Positions 7,789 through 16,954 of a stretch of DNA of 64,000 nt are shown here, piece by piece. The number at the start of each line of letters is the position of its first letter. Position 1 is the first letter of the stretch. The position numbers and the translations under genes are program-made. The notes under the pieces were generated by a model. The model was not told the DNA's origin. It saw nothing but the letters and a program-made list of their open reading frames with translations, and did not search any database. Origin of the DNA: Asticcacaulis sp. EMRT-3 (GTDB lineage Bacteria > Pseudomonadota > Alphaproteobacteria > Caulobacterales > Caulobacteraceae); the NCBI RefSeq assembly GCF_030027245.1, contig NZ_JASERT010000002.1:1-64000 (forward strand). Direction: 5' to 3'.

Positions 7789-9240
7789 TTACAGTAAGGC
7801 CAACTGCTTTTCCTTTTGGGCCTCGCGTGGTTTGAAGCTTATTTCACGCGACCGCCTGGCAAAATCGGCTTCCCATGAAGTTTCATCCGTTCCTTTGTAG
7901 CGGCTGAAAGGGTAGCCCAAAGGCGGAGTTTCGGTCATGCCCGCCATATGGGCCTTAATGGCACGCCCGACCGCCGCTCCGAGTCCGACGGGCACGGCAT
8001 TGCCGATCTGCTTATATTTATCGGTGATGGAGCCGCAAATGACCCAGTTGTCCGGGAACTGCTGTATGCGCATATATTCCTGTATGGTCAGGGGCCTGTT
8101 CTCTTCGGGATGGCAAATATCCGTAGCGGGCATGGTGGGGGATGTCACGAGCGTGCAGGAGGGTTTGTCCCAGTCCAGCCGCCGGTAAAAGCCGGTTTTG
8201 CCACCGCCGGCATCCAAAGAAGCCCCCATAGCCTGACGATGCAGCTCTTTGGGCAGGTGCTTCCAGTATTGACCCGCATTCAGCAATTTATAATAGCGTA
8301 ATCGCTCTTCGGGAAAGTTTTCATGATCACCGGATTTAGGGTCAAGCCCCGTAAGGGCATCCCTCAGGGTGCGCCATTTCGGCAACTGAAAGGCACCGTC
8401 TTGCGAATGGGTCGGCATCAGATGTGGCAGCTTATGACCATCTCTTGAACAGAGCATGATCACACGTTCGCGCGATTGCGGGACGCCGAAATTTGCCGAA
8501 TTATACAGATTGAACGTGACGCCATAGCCAGCGCGCCGCAGCCTGCCCAGAATATGCGACAATGCGCCGCCCGGGATTTCTTCAGGCTCGGGCAGCCAAT
8601 CGTCCCCGCGTTCGGCATGGGGCGTATGGGTCATGGGTGCCGAAAGCAGGCCTCTGACATTTTCAATAACGGCGTATCTGGGCTGCAATTCGATAATCAG
8701 ATCGAGATAACGCAGAAAGGCGTTGCCACGCTCATCCTTGAAGCCGCGTCTCGCGCCAGCGGTAGAAAAGGCCTGACAGGGTGGCCCGCCCACCATCACA
8801 TCAATCTCATCATTCACACCTAAACCCGCCGCGCTTCGGATGTCTGATGGCGTATATTTCCAAACATCACCCAGCATGGCGATGTCGGGGCGATTGGCCG
8901 TAATCGTGCGTCGGCAAACCTTATCGAACTCGCATGTCAGCAAGAGTTTGATGCCGGACTCTTCAAGGCCCAGATCGAGCCCCATCGCCCCGGAGAAAAA
9001 AGACAGGGCTTTAATGTCAGGCAATGTTCCGACGCGGCGCATTCTGTCCTCGGGGGGCGGGGTCGCACCATTCAAAGCGTATTTACGCACGCCGGATTCC
9101 GTTGTGATCCAGTGCTTACCGACCTGTTGCCCTTCAAGGGCACCGCTGCGTAACAAGGATCGAACCCTCTGTTCTGAAACGCCTAAGCGCTGCGAAGCCT
9201 CTTTTACGGACATCACGTCAATAAAGGGATTGGCGTTCAT
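7789..9240 (-). CDS. Type II DNA cytosine-C5 methyltransferase
   Basis: Standard C5-methyltransferase motifs are in order: motif I ALSFFSGAMGLDLGL (about residue 77), motif IV GGPPCQAFS with the catalytic Cys, motif VI ENVRG, motif VIII QSRERVIM, a target-recognition region, then the motif IX-X region ending QIGNAVPVGLGAAVG. The N-terminus (10-55) is an excisionase/MerR-like helix-turn-helix (MSVKEASQRLGVSEQRVRSLL), which could give self-regulation. GGAGG precedes the ATG at 9238-9240; the longer upstream frame lacks support. It should protect the host against the endonuclease encoded divergently at 10832, from which it is now separated by an IS. Confidence 0.9.
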   Translation of the reverse strand: MNANPFIDVMSVKEASQRLGVSEQRVRSLLRSGALEGQQVGKHWITTESGVRKYALNGATPPPEDRMRRVGTLPDIKALSFFSGAMGLDLGLEESGIKLLLTCEFDKVCRRTITANRPDIAMLGDVWKYTPSDIRSAAGLGVNDEIDVMVGGPPCQAFSTAGARRGFKDERGNAFLRYLDLIIELQPRYAVIENVRGLLSAPMTHTPHAERGDDWLPEPEEIPGGALSHILGRLRRAGYGVTFNLYNSANFGVPQSRERVIMLCSRDGHKLPHLMPTHSQDGAFQLPKWRTLRDALTGLDPKSGDHENFPEERLRYYKLLNAGQYWKHLPKELHRQAMGASLDAGGGKTGFYRRLDWDKPSCTLVTSPTMPATDICHPEENRPLTIQEYMRIQQFPDNWVICGSITDKYKQIGNAVPVGLGAAVGRAIKAHMAGMTETPPLGYPFSRYKGTDETSWEADFARRSREISFKPREAQKEKQLALL

Positions 9241-9330
9241 TTCGCCTCCGAAACAAAATCTATACCCGTTCGCTAACATGATTTGCCTCAGACGATAAAG
9301 GCAAAATGCATTCCCTGAGGCGCTGTCAAA

Positions 9331-10758
9331 GGTCGTGTCCCAGCGAGTGGTGTAACTGGGTAAGAGCGTAGCGCATGGCTCGCTGCCCATTCAAAAGGGC
9401 AAAGCGAGCCTTAGCGTAGCGGGTTGGTCATCAGTGATTTTCGGATAGGTTTGGGTTGCGACACTCATTCCAGAACGAAAGAACACCGATGACCGACGAT
9501 ATGATGGCCCTGAAAGGGCTTGTTGAAAAGACCTCAGACAGCGATTTGTTGCGCGACATGATCAGCTTCACGGCTGAACGCTTGATGGCATTGGAAGTGA
9601 GCGGCATGACCGGTGCCGGCTACCATGAGAAAACCGGCGACCGGCTGGTCCAGCGCAACGGCTATCGTGACCGAGACTGGGAAACACGCGCAGGCACGGT
9701 CGAGCTTCGGATCCCGAAGCTTCGTAAAGGCAGTTACTTCCCGGGTTTCCTGGAGCCCAGGCGCGTGGCCGAGAAGGCACTGACGGCTGTGATCCAGGAG
9801 GCTTACGTTCAGGGTATCTCGACGCGCTCTGTCGATGATCTGGTCAAGGCGATGGGGATGAGCGGCATCTCGAAGAGTCAGGTCAGTCGGCTGTGCGAAG
9901 AGATCGATGACCGTGTGAAGGCTTTCCTGAACCGCCCCATTGAAGGGGAATGGCCATACATCTGGATTGACGCTACGTATCTGAAGGTGCGCCGGGGCGG
10001 CCGTATCGTCTCGGTCGCCGTCATCATCTGCGTTGGCGTCAACAGCGACGGCAGGCGTGAAGTGCTGGGCATGGAGGTCGGCACCTCGGAAGCCGAACCG
10101 ATCTGGGCAGAGTTCCTGCGCAACCTGACACGTCGGGGCCTGCGTGGTGTCAAACTTGTGGTCTCTGATGCCCACATCGGGATCAAGGGTGCCGTCTCCA
10201 AGGTTCTCAACGCCACCTGGCAGCGCTGCCGTGTTCACTTCATGCGCAATGTCTGCGCCCATGCCGGCAAGAACGGGCGACGCGTCGTCTCTGCCTTCAT
10301 CGGCACGGCCTTCGCCCAGGAGACGGCGGAAACGGCGAGTACCCAATGGCGCAACGTCGCCGACCAGCTCAGGCCCAAAATGCCAAAGCTCGCCACGATC
10401 ATGGACGAGGCTGAGCACGATGTCCTGGCCTATATGACCTTCCCGAAGGAACACCGCATCAAGCTGCACTCAACCAACCCCATTGAACGGCTCAATGGCG
10501 AAATCAAGCGTCGCTGCGATGTCGTGGGCATCTTCCCAAACGACGATGCCATCACCAGACTGGTCGGCGCCATCTTGCTCGAACAGAACGATGAATGGGC
10601 GGTTCAGCGCGGGCGCTACATTACCCTTGAAACCATCGCACAACTCAGCGATGATCCACTTCTCAGCATGCCAGCCGTGGCAAACTGAGCGAAACCCGGA
10701 CCTGTCCGGAAGTCATTGATGCCAAGCGCTCAATTACACCACGCCCTGGGGCACGATC
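9331..10758 (+). mobile_element. IS256-family insertion sequence
   Basis: A 1,428-bp element has related terminal inverted repeats: left GGTCGTGTCCCAGCGAGTGG, and right, read inward, GATCGTGCCCCAGGGCGTGG. An 8-bp direct repeat CTGTCAAA flanks it at 9323-9330 and 10759-10766, a target duplication of IS256 type. One transposase gene fills it. It interrupts what would otherwise be a roughly 155-bp divergent spacer between the methyltransferase and endonuclease genes. Confidence 0.92.
9489..10688 (+). CDS. IS256-family transposase
   Basis: The product of 399 residues has the mutator-type DDE residues in family context: [10 protein letters not shown] (first Asp), [12 protein letters not shown] (second Asp), the [11 protein letters not shown] helix and [15 protein letters not shown] (Glu). 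It appears intact, so the element may still be mobile. An open frame extends upstream to 9456, but MTDDMMALK at 9489 fits the family start. Confidence 0.93.
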   Translation: MTDDMMALKGLVEKTSDSDLLRDMISFTAERLMALEVSGMTGAGYHEKTGDRLVQRNGYRDRDWETRAGTVELRIPKLRKGSYFPGFLEPRRVAEKALTAVIQEAYVQGISTRSVDDLVKAMGMSGISKSQVSRLCEEIDDRVKAFLNRPIEGEWPYIWIDATYLKVRRGGRIVSVAVIICVGVNSDGRREVLGMEVGTSEAEPIWAEFLRNLTRRGLRGVKLVVSDAHIGIKGAVSKVLNATWQRCRVHFMRNVCAHAGKNGRRVVSAFIGTAFAQETAETASTQWRNVADQLRPKMPKLATIMDEAEHDVLAYMTFPKEHRIKLHSTNPIERLNGEIKRRCDVVGIFPNDDAITRLVGAILLEQNDEWAVQRGRYITLETIAQLSDDPLLSMPAVAN

Positions 10759-10831
10759 CTGTCAAACTGGACTCTTAGCCTGTCACGAGATACCCGTATC
10801 CACTAGGTTTAGCCGTGTGGGTAAAGGGAGA

Positions 10832-11509
10832 ATGCGTGTGGGTTTTGATCCGGATTGCGAGGCCATCGCCCGCACGGCCATGTTGGAAATTAAGCCGGAC
10901 CTGGCAGATAGATATGTGGGTTTAATTCGCTTTCTGGCGGCATATCCTGAAACAGCTTCCCGTCGGGGTAAAGTGGAAGTTGGAAGTGCGAAATATATCA
11001 AACTTCGCGCAAAATCCTTCGCTGAATCCAGGAATCCGAAAGCGCCAAGTTTTCCAGCGACTGTGCCTGACAAAATGGCGTCTGTCATACTGGAAAATTT
11101 TTTCGGTGTGCCTTCCGAAAATCTGGAACGTGCCAAGCAGGAACACCTTTTATCTATGAGCGCTGAAAATTTTGTAGGCTACTTGCTTGAGCGCTACCTG
11201 GCCTCGGTCATGGAGCCTCTCGGCTGGATCTGGTGCTCCGGCGAAATGGTGAAGGCTGCTGATTTTATCAAGCCCGAAGCTGACAATAAGACCTGGCGGT
11301 TATTGCAGGTCAAGAACCGGGATAATTCCGAAAATTCGTCATCCAGCGCCATTCGAAATGGCACGATCATAGAAAAATGGTTCAGAACTTTTTCGAGAAC
11401 GGGGATGACGAATTGGCAAGGGTTTCCTTGTGAAGTAACAGCCCCGGCGCTTTCAGAAAACGGGTTCGAGACTTTCGTGCGCCATTATCTGGATGCACTC
11501 AAAATCTGA
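10832..11509 (+). CDS. Putative type II restriction endonuclease (SinI-like)
   Basis: This small protein (225 residues from ATG 10832) lies divergent to the methyltransferase. Its core MSAENFVGYLLERYLASVMEP followed by WIWCSGEMVKAADFI and WRLLQVKNRDNSENSSSSA looks like a PD-(D/E)xK-type site: acidic residues in the first part and a Q-V-K strand. Length and wording fit what I recall of the SinI/Eco47I family (GGWCC), but that assignment, and hence the site, is an inference. GGGAG at 10827-10831 is too close to ATG 10832 and better spaced for GTG 10838, so the exact start is open. Its promoter region now abuts the IS256 end. Confidence 0.65.
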   Translation: MRVGFDPDCEAIARTAMLEIKPDLADRYVGLIRFLAAYPETASRRGKVEVGSAKYIKLRAKSFAESRNPKAPSFPATVPDKMASVILENFFGVPSENLERAKQEHLLSMSAENFVGYLLERYLASVMEPLGWIWCSGEMVKAADFIKPEADNKTWRLLQVKNRDNSENSSSSAIRNGTIIEKWFRTFSRTGMTNWQGFPCEVTAPALSENGFETFVRHYLDALKI

Positions 11510-11517
11510 TCCCGCTC

Positions 11518-14349
11518 TCACCCCGCCGCGCGCACCTGAGGCGCAGGGGAGGGGGGTACAATCTCCTGCGGGCGGCCGAGCAGATAGCCTTGCGCCTCGG
11601 CGCAGTTTTCCTCGCGCAGCAGGGCCAGTTGCGAGGCGGTTTCGACGCCTTCGGCCAGCACCGGGATTTCGAGGCTGCGGCCCAACGCCAGGATGGCGCG
11701 GACAATGGCGCGGGCCTGCGGGCTGGTATCGGCCTCCATCAGGAATGAGCGGTCGATCTTGATTTTGTCGAACGGGAAGGCGTTCAGCGTATCGAGCGAG
11801 GCGTAGCCCGTGCCGAAATCGTCGATGGCGATGGTGACGCCCAGCGCCTTGATCTGGCGCAGCAGATGCAGGGCGCGCAGCTTGTCGTCGATGATCGTCG
11901 ATTCGGTGATTTCCAGCTCCAGCCGCGAGGGCGCCAGCCTGGTTTCGATCAGCACGGCGCGCACCATTTCGATCAGGTGGTCGTCATTGAGCTGCACCGG
12001 CGACAGGTTGACGGCCACTTTCAGATGATTATTCCAGCGCACGGCCTCTTCGCAGGCGGTGCGCAACACCCAGGCGCCGATCTCGATGATCGCGCCCGAT
12101 TCCTCGGCCACGGCGATAAAGTCGGCGGGCGACACAAAGCCGCGCAAGGGATGCTTCCAGCGGATCAGCGCCTCATAGCCGGTGATGTCGCCGGTCGCTA
12201 CCGATTGCTGCACCTGATAAAACAGGCGGAATTCGTCATTTTTCAGGGCGCGTTCGAGATCCTTGGCCAGGGCGCGGCGGTCGCGCGCCGCCTCGTCGGC
12301 ACCCGATTCAAAGAAGCACAGGTGCTCGCCATGCGTGGCCTTGGCGCGGTAAAGCGCCAGGTCGGCATTGTTGAGCAGGACTTCGCGCAGGGTGCCATCC
12401 TGCGGATAGAGGGCCGCGCCAATCGAGCCGTGCGGCGTGATTTCGAAGCCTGCCATATCGCTTTCGGCGGCGATATGGATCGGTTCGCTGAGCGCCTGAC
12501 GCAGGCGCGCCAGAAATTCATCGAGATCGGCGGAGTTCTGGTAGCGCTTGATGGCCGCGAACTCGTCACCGCCGAAACGGGCCACGAATTCACCTTCGCG
12601 CAGGCCGCTGGCCATGCGTTCGGAGACCGTTTTCAGCACGGCGTCGCCCACCGTATGGCCGCGCTGGTCGTTAATGTCCTTGAAGCGGTCAAGATCGACC
12701 GAGATCACCGCCACCTGCTCACCGTGGCGCGCCGCCCAGCCAAGCTCGCTATCGAGGTGGCCGTTGAAGTGCATACGGTTGGGCAGGCCGGTCATGCCAT
12801 CGTGGCGCGCCATATGGGCGATGCGCTGCTCGGTCTTGCGGCGCTCGGTAATGTCGTCGAAGGTGCTGACCCAGCCGCCTTCGGGCATGGGGCGGTGCGA
12901 GATCGACATGATGCGGTGTTCGAAATAGTCCGATACCAGTTCGCCGCCGCCGGGCAGGGCGATGACGGCGCGATGGCGGGCGTGGAAGCGCTCCAGCGTT
13001 TCCTCGTCGGGCATCTGGCCGTCGCGCATCGACAGCACGTGGGCCAGCAGGGTGCGGAATGAAACGCCCGGCTGGACGAGGGCGGGATCGAGGCCATAGA
13101 TTTCGTTGAAACGCTTATTGGCCAGCACCAGCTTTTCGTTGCGGTCGAACAGGCAAAGCCCCTGCGACATGTGCGACAGGGCGGCGTCGAAATTGCGCGA
13201 CATGTCGAGAATGCGATCCTGCGCCGCCTTGCGGGCGGTGATTTCCTGCGTGAAATTGGCGAAGCCCAGGAACTGGCCGTCATCATCATGCAGGGCGCGG
13301 ATGATGGTATGGCCCCAGAAATGCCGGCCATCGGCGCGCATGGCCGGGCCTTCCAGCTCGGCACGGCCCTTCAGCCTGGCCTCTTCAAGGGCTTCGCGGT
13401 ATTGTACCGGCAGATCGGCATCGACGGCGCAGACATCGCCATAGACCTTGCCGACAATCTCCTTGAGCGGATACTGGCTGATGCGGTCAGAGCCGTTGTT
13501 CCAGTCGAGCACGCGGCCCTCGCGGTCAAGCAGGAAGATGGCCGTGTCCTCCAGCCCTTCCAGCAGAACGCGAAACCGGCGGTCGCTGTCGGCGCGCATG
13601 GCGTCGATGCGCTGACCCCATTGCACCGCAAAGGCGCACAGGCTGAGCACGGCGATGGCGGTCAGGGTCAGGGCCAGCGACATGGCCCCCGTTGACAGGC
13701 GCAGGCCGGTGATAATGCGCAAGGGGTCGGGCAGGATGGTGATCGCGCCCATAGCCACGAAATGGTGGCAGATAATGGCCAGGGCCAGCAGGGGCGCGGC
13801 CAGCCAGCCGATGCGCCGGGCGGGCTGGTTGACCGCCCACATGGCGGCGGCCGACAGGGCCATGCCCGATACGATCGAAAAGATCACCAGATCGGGTGCC
13901 CACAGGACGCGGCCCGGAATATCGAGCGCGGCCATGCCTAAGAAGTGCATACAGGCGATGCCGCAGCCCATAACGGCTCCGCCCATCAGGCTGGAACCGC
14001 GAAAGCTTTGCGACACGCCCACCTCGATGCCGCCCGCCGTCAGACCGATGGCGCAGATGAGCGACAACAGGGTCAGGCGCAGGTCATAGGTGGCGGGCAG
14101 GCCGGGATCATAGGCCATCATGGCGATGAAATGGGTAGCCCAGATGCCGAAACCGGCGGCTACGCCTGCGGTAACCACCCAGCGCATATGGCGTTGCGAC
14201 TGGCCATAGCGCACCATCTGGGCGCGGGTGGTGCGGGCGCGCTGGATCAGCAGCGTGGTGACGAAGCTTGAGATCAGGCAAACAAGTACCGCCAGTATCA
14301 CCAGCTTCCAGTCGTGATGATCACGCAGGCAGTCAAAAACTCGAAACAT
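11518..14349 (-). CDS. MHYT-PAS-PAS-GGDEF-EAL cyclic-di-GMP protein
   Basis: This 943-residue inner-membrane protein has an N-terminal MHYT sensor (about 1-245, with THFIAMMA, CMHFLGMAA and CHHFVAMGA, the His/Met pattern thought to bind a metal). Two PAS domains follow (about 250-370 and 375-500), then GGDEF (about 510-675, intact GGDEF near 590) and EAL (about 690-925, YEALIRW, QGYLLGR). Both catalytic signatures are intact, so it could make or break c-di-GMP. The inhibitory I-site is degenerate: RxxE rather than RxxD before RFGGDEF. As c-di-GMP often controls polysaccharide, proximity to the locus at 20-56 kb is suggestive only. Confidence 0.92.
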   Translation of the reverse strand: MFRVFDCLRDHHDWKLVILAVLVCLISSFVTTLLIQRARTTRAQMVRYGQSQRHMRWVVTAGVAAGFGIWATHFIAMMAYDPGLPATYDLRLTLLSLICAIGLTAGGIEVGVSQSFRGSSLMGGAVMGCGIACMHFLGMAALDIPGRVLWAPDLVIFSIVSGMALSAAAMWAVNQPARRIGWLAAPLLALAIICHHFVAMGAITILPDPLRIITGLRLSTGAMSLALTLTAIAVLSLCAFAVQWGQRIDAMRADSDRRFRVLLEGLEDTAIFLLDREGRVLDWNNGSDRISQYPLKEIVGKVYGDVCAVDADLPVQYREALEEARLKGRAELEGPAMRADGRHFWGHTIIRALHDDDGQFLGFANFTQEITARKAAQDRILDMSRNFDAALSHMSQGLCLFDRNEKLVLANKRFNEIYGLDPALVQPGVSFRTLLAHVLSMRDGQMPDEETLERFHARHRAVIALPGGGELVSDYFEHRIMSISHRPMPEGGWVSTFDDITERRKTEQRIAHMARHDGMTGLPNRMHFNGHLDSELGWAARHGEQVAVISVDLDRFKDINDQRGHTVGDAVLKTVSERMASGLREGEFVARFGGDEFAAIKRYQNSADLDEFLARLRQALSEPIHIAAESDMAGFEITPHGSIGAALYPQDGTLREVLLNNADLALYRAKATHGEHLCFFESGADEAARDRRALAKDLERALKNDEFRLFYQVQQSVATGDITGYEALIRWKHPLRGFVSPADFIAVAEESGAIIEIGAWVLRTACEEAVRWNNHLKVAVNLSPVQLNDDHLIEMVRAVLIETRLAPSRLELEITESTIIDDKLRALHLLRQIKALGVTIAIDDFGTGYASLDTLNAFPFDKIKIDRSFLMEADTSPQARAIVRAILALGRSLEIPVLAEGVETASQLALLREENCAEAQGYLLGRPQEIVPPSPAPQVRAAG

Positions 14350-14478
14350 CTTCAGGGTGGGCCCATCGTACAGTTACACGTCTGTTCAGGGCGTTTTTTG
14401 GTCGTTTTTGCCCTGATTTTTGCCGAATGTAACAGATGAGGCTTTTTTTCCCGTTAACACTTGAAGCGAGGTGACAGT

Positions 14479-16119
14479 TCAGGCGAACCACACCACGATA
14501 AGAGCGGTGACGGCCAGCAGGCCGAGCGACAGATAGCGGTAATTTTTGTACCAGCTCACCGTTTTCAGATGTTCGGTTTCGGCCTGCCAGACGGCTTTCG
14601 AGAACATCAGGGGCCCGATCTGCGCCCTGTCGGGTGCGGGCGCGGTCAGGCTGGCCGCCAGCAGGGCCGCCAGTGCGATCAGGAAGATGACCATAGCCGC
14701 CACGAGAAAGTGTAGCGGCAGGACGTGAAACACCTCGATGGCGAAGAACAGCACGAAGCTGGCCGTGGTGCCGACCATCAGGCTGAAGCCTGCGCCACGG
14801 GCATTGGCGCGCGGGATGAACAGCCCGGCGATGAAGACAGCGGCGATCGGCGGCACGAAATAACACAGGACAGCTTGCAGATATTGCCACAAAGTATCCT
14901 TGAAATGAACGATCTGCGGCGCCCACAGGATCGAGATGATCATGATCACCAGGGTCATCAGCTTGCCGGTGCGCACAAGGCCCGCCTCGCTCATATCGGG
15001 ACGGGCCTTGCGGATAAAATCCATCGTCATCAGGGTCGAGGTCGAATTATAGACGCCCGACAGGCTGGCCAGAACCGAGATCAGGCAGGCGGCGAGGAAC
15101 AGCCCGGTCAGGCCGTGCGGCAGAACATCGAACAAAAGCTTTGAAAACACCTGATCCGGCCGGTCAAGGTGCGGGAACAGCAACATAGCGCCTGCTGCGG
15201 GCAGACAGACCAGAAACAGGCTGGTCAGTTTGAGCGCCCCGCCGAGCAGCGAGCCCAGGCGGCCATCATCGAGCGATTTCGCCGCCAGGACGCGCTGCAC
15301 CATTGTCTGGTTGGTGCACCAGAAGTAAAAGCCGATCAAAGGCACGCCGGTGACCAGCCCGGTCCACGGCATATAGGGATCGGAGGCGGGCAGGATCAGT
15401 TTGAGATGTGACGGGTCGATGCCGGTCATGACATTGTGCCAGCCCGCCATAAGCCCGCCCAGAATGCCCTGATCGGGGCCGCCATGCAGGTGGCCGATGG
15501 CGCTGAAGGTGAAGAAGGCCAGAGCGGCGCACGACACCACCATCACCATGCCCTGCACGCTTTCCACGGCGATAATGGCGCGCAAACCGCCTGCGATCAG
15601 GAAGGCACCTGCCAGGGTGGACAAAAGCGCACACACGCCCCACAGCGGCCAGCCGGGGAAAAGCGCCTGAAACAGCACCGCCCCGGCGAACAGACAGCCT
15701 GACGCATCGAGGAAGATACCGAGCCCGATGCCTAAGCCCGACACATAGGTGCGCACGAAGCGGCCATAGCGCAGTTCGAGAAATTCCGGCACGGTGAAGA
15801 TGCGCGAGCGGATATAGGTCGGCAGGACGACCCCGCAAAAGACGACCAGCACGATGGCGGCGGGCCACTCATAGGAAAAGGCCGAGGAGATGCCGTGGGC
15901 ATAGGATGTGCCGGTCAGGCCCACCAGAGAGGTGGCCGAAATGGTCGAGGCATAGAGCGCAAAACCGACGCGCCCCCACGAGGCCGATTGCCCGCCGAGA
16001 AAATGTTCGCGCGCCTTGTTTTGACGACGGCGGTCAAACAGACCGACGATCAGCAAGATGCCGATATAGAGGGTAAAAACCGCGAAGTCGGTCAGGGTCA
16101 GGCGGCTGGTCTGGAACAT
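14479..16119 (-). CDS. Sodium:solute symporter (SSS/SGLT family)
   Basis: The 546-residue protein has about 13-14 hydrophobic helices. Recognisable SSS segments include LTLTDFAVFTLYIGILLIVG, the unwound first helix region FALYASTISATSLVGLTG (Na+ site), SYEWPAAIVLV, RSRIFTVPEFLELRYG and SLSGVYNSTSTLMTMDFI. It should import a sugar or carboxylate with Na+; substrate cannot be read. It is complete and ends the accessory block before the nested insertion sequences. Confidence 0.85.
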   Translation of the reverse strand: MFQTSRLTLTDFAVFTLYIGILLIVGLFDRRRQNKAREHFLGGQSASWGRVGFALYASTISATSLVGLTGTSYAHGISSAFSYEWPAAIVLVVFCGVVLPTYIRSRIFTVPEFLELRYGRFVRTYVSGLGIGLGIFLDASGCLFAGAVLFQALFPGWPLWGVCALLSTLAGAFLIAGGLRAIIAVESVQGMVMVVSCAALAFFTFSAIGHLHGGPDQGILGGLMAGWHNVMTGIDPSHLKLILPASDPYMPWTGLVTGVPLIGFYFWCTNQTMVQRVLAAKSLDDGRLGSLLGGALKLTSLFLVCLPAAGAMLLFPHLDRPDQVFSKLLFDVLPHGLTGLFLAACLISVLASLSGVYNSTSTLMTMDFIRKARPDMSEAGLVRTGKLMTLVIMIISILWAPQIVHFKDTLWQYLQAVLCYFVPPIAAVFIAGLFIPRANARGAGFSLMVGTTASFVLFFAIEVFHVLPLHFLVAAMVIFLIALAALLAASLTAPAPDRAQIGPLMFSKAVWQAETEHLKTVSWYKNYRYLSLGLLAVTALIVVWFA

Positions 16120-16319
16120 GAAGCTGGAAAACCCTGTTGTGCGGCCTATTGTGATTATACCGGCACGGTAGCCGATTTCGCGGCGGGCGCAAAGGGCGCG
16201 GGCAGGCGTTCCATGATTGTAAGTCTAGAGCGTTCCGCGATGAGGTTGAATCGCGGGGGATTCCCAAATCGGTCGAATAATGATTCAAGATAGGGGCCGG
16301 ATTTAGGAGGCCGGTTCCG

Positions 16320-16938
16320 ATGGCGAAGGCTTATTCTCAGGATTTGCGTGACCGTGTAATCAACGCTGTTTTGCATAAAGGTTTGAGCCGGCGTGCCGCC
16401 GCCCGACATTTTGGCGTGAGTGACGCTTCGGCTGTTAAATGGTTGCAGCGTTATGAGCGTTTGGCTGACCGTCGCCCTGCTGGCACGGGCGGGCACCGTC
16501 CCTCGAAGGTAAAGCCGGAACGTGTCTGGCTTTTGCGCCGGATCGACGAGGTGGCTGACCTTACCTTACAGGCGCTGTGCGACCAGCTTTTGGCCGAGCG
16601 CGGCGTGAAGGTGGACACCGGTATGCTGTCGCGTTTCTTTCGTGAAGAAGGGATCAGCTTCAAAAAAAAGCGTGCTGCCCAGCGAGCAGGATCGGCCGGA
16701 TGTGGCGCGCAAACGGGAACGTTGGCGCAAGTATCAGAACCGGCTTGATCCCAGGCGGCTTGTCTTCATCGATGAAACCTGGGCCAAGACCAACATGACC
16801 CGCACCCACGGCCGATGCCGCAAAGGTCGGCGGCTACGGGCCAAAGCGCCCTTCGGTCACTGGAAAACCACCACTTTCCTTGCCGCCTTGCGCCACAACC
16901 GCATCGACGCACCTTTCGTCGTCGATGGCGCCATCAAT
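16320..16938 (+). pseudogene. IS630 transposase, 5' part (frameshifted)
   Basis: The N-terminal helix-turn-helix region MAKAYSQDLRDRVINAVLHK...RRAAARHFGVSDASAVKW is intact and has AGGAGG upstream. At an A8 run (16662-16669) the frame must shift by +1 to continue into KKSVLPSEQDRPDVARKRERW and on to the first catalytic Asp (LVFIDETW). With seven A's the gene would read straight through, so an A-tract expansion or programmed slippage is likely. The reading frame is then cut at 16938 by the IS66 element. Confidence 0.85.
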
Positions 16939-16954
16939 GTAAGCGGTGTTTCGC

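Noticed and set aside
7770..7789. GTCACC/GGTGAC hairpin as a riboswitch or strong terminator
   Set aside because: The six-base arms are too short and no T-run follows; position after the methyltransferase gene is the only support.
11866..13062. 398-codon open frame antisense to the MHYT-GGDEF-EAL gene
   Set aside because: The opposite strand encodes continuous, motif-rich domains. The antisense product is low-complexity and His/Gly/Arg rich.
16662..16669. Functional programmed frameshift producing full IS630 transposase
   Set aside because: Slippage is possible at the A8 tract, but the gene is also interrupted by an IS66 element, so no full product can be made.
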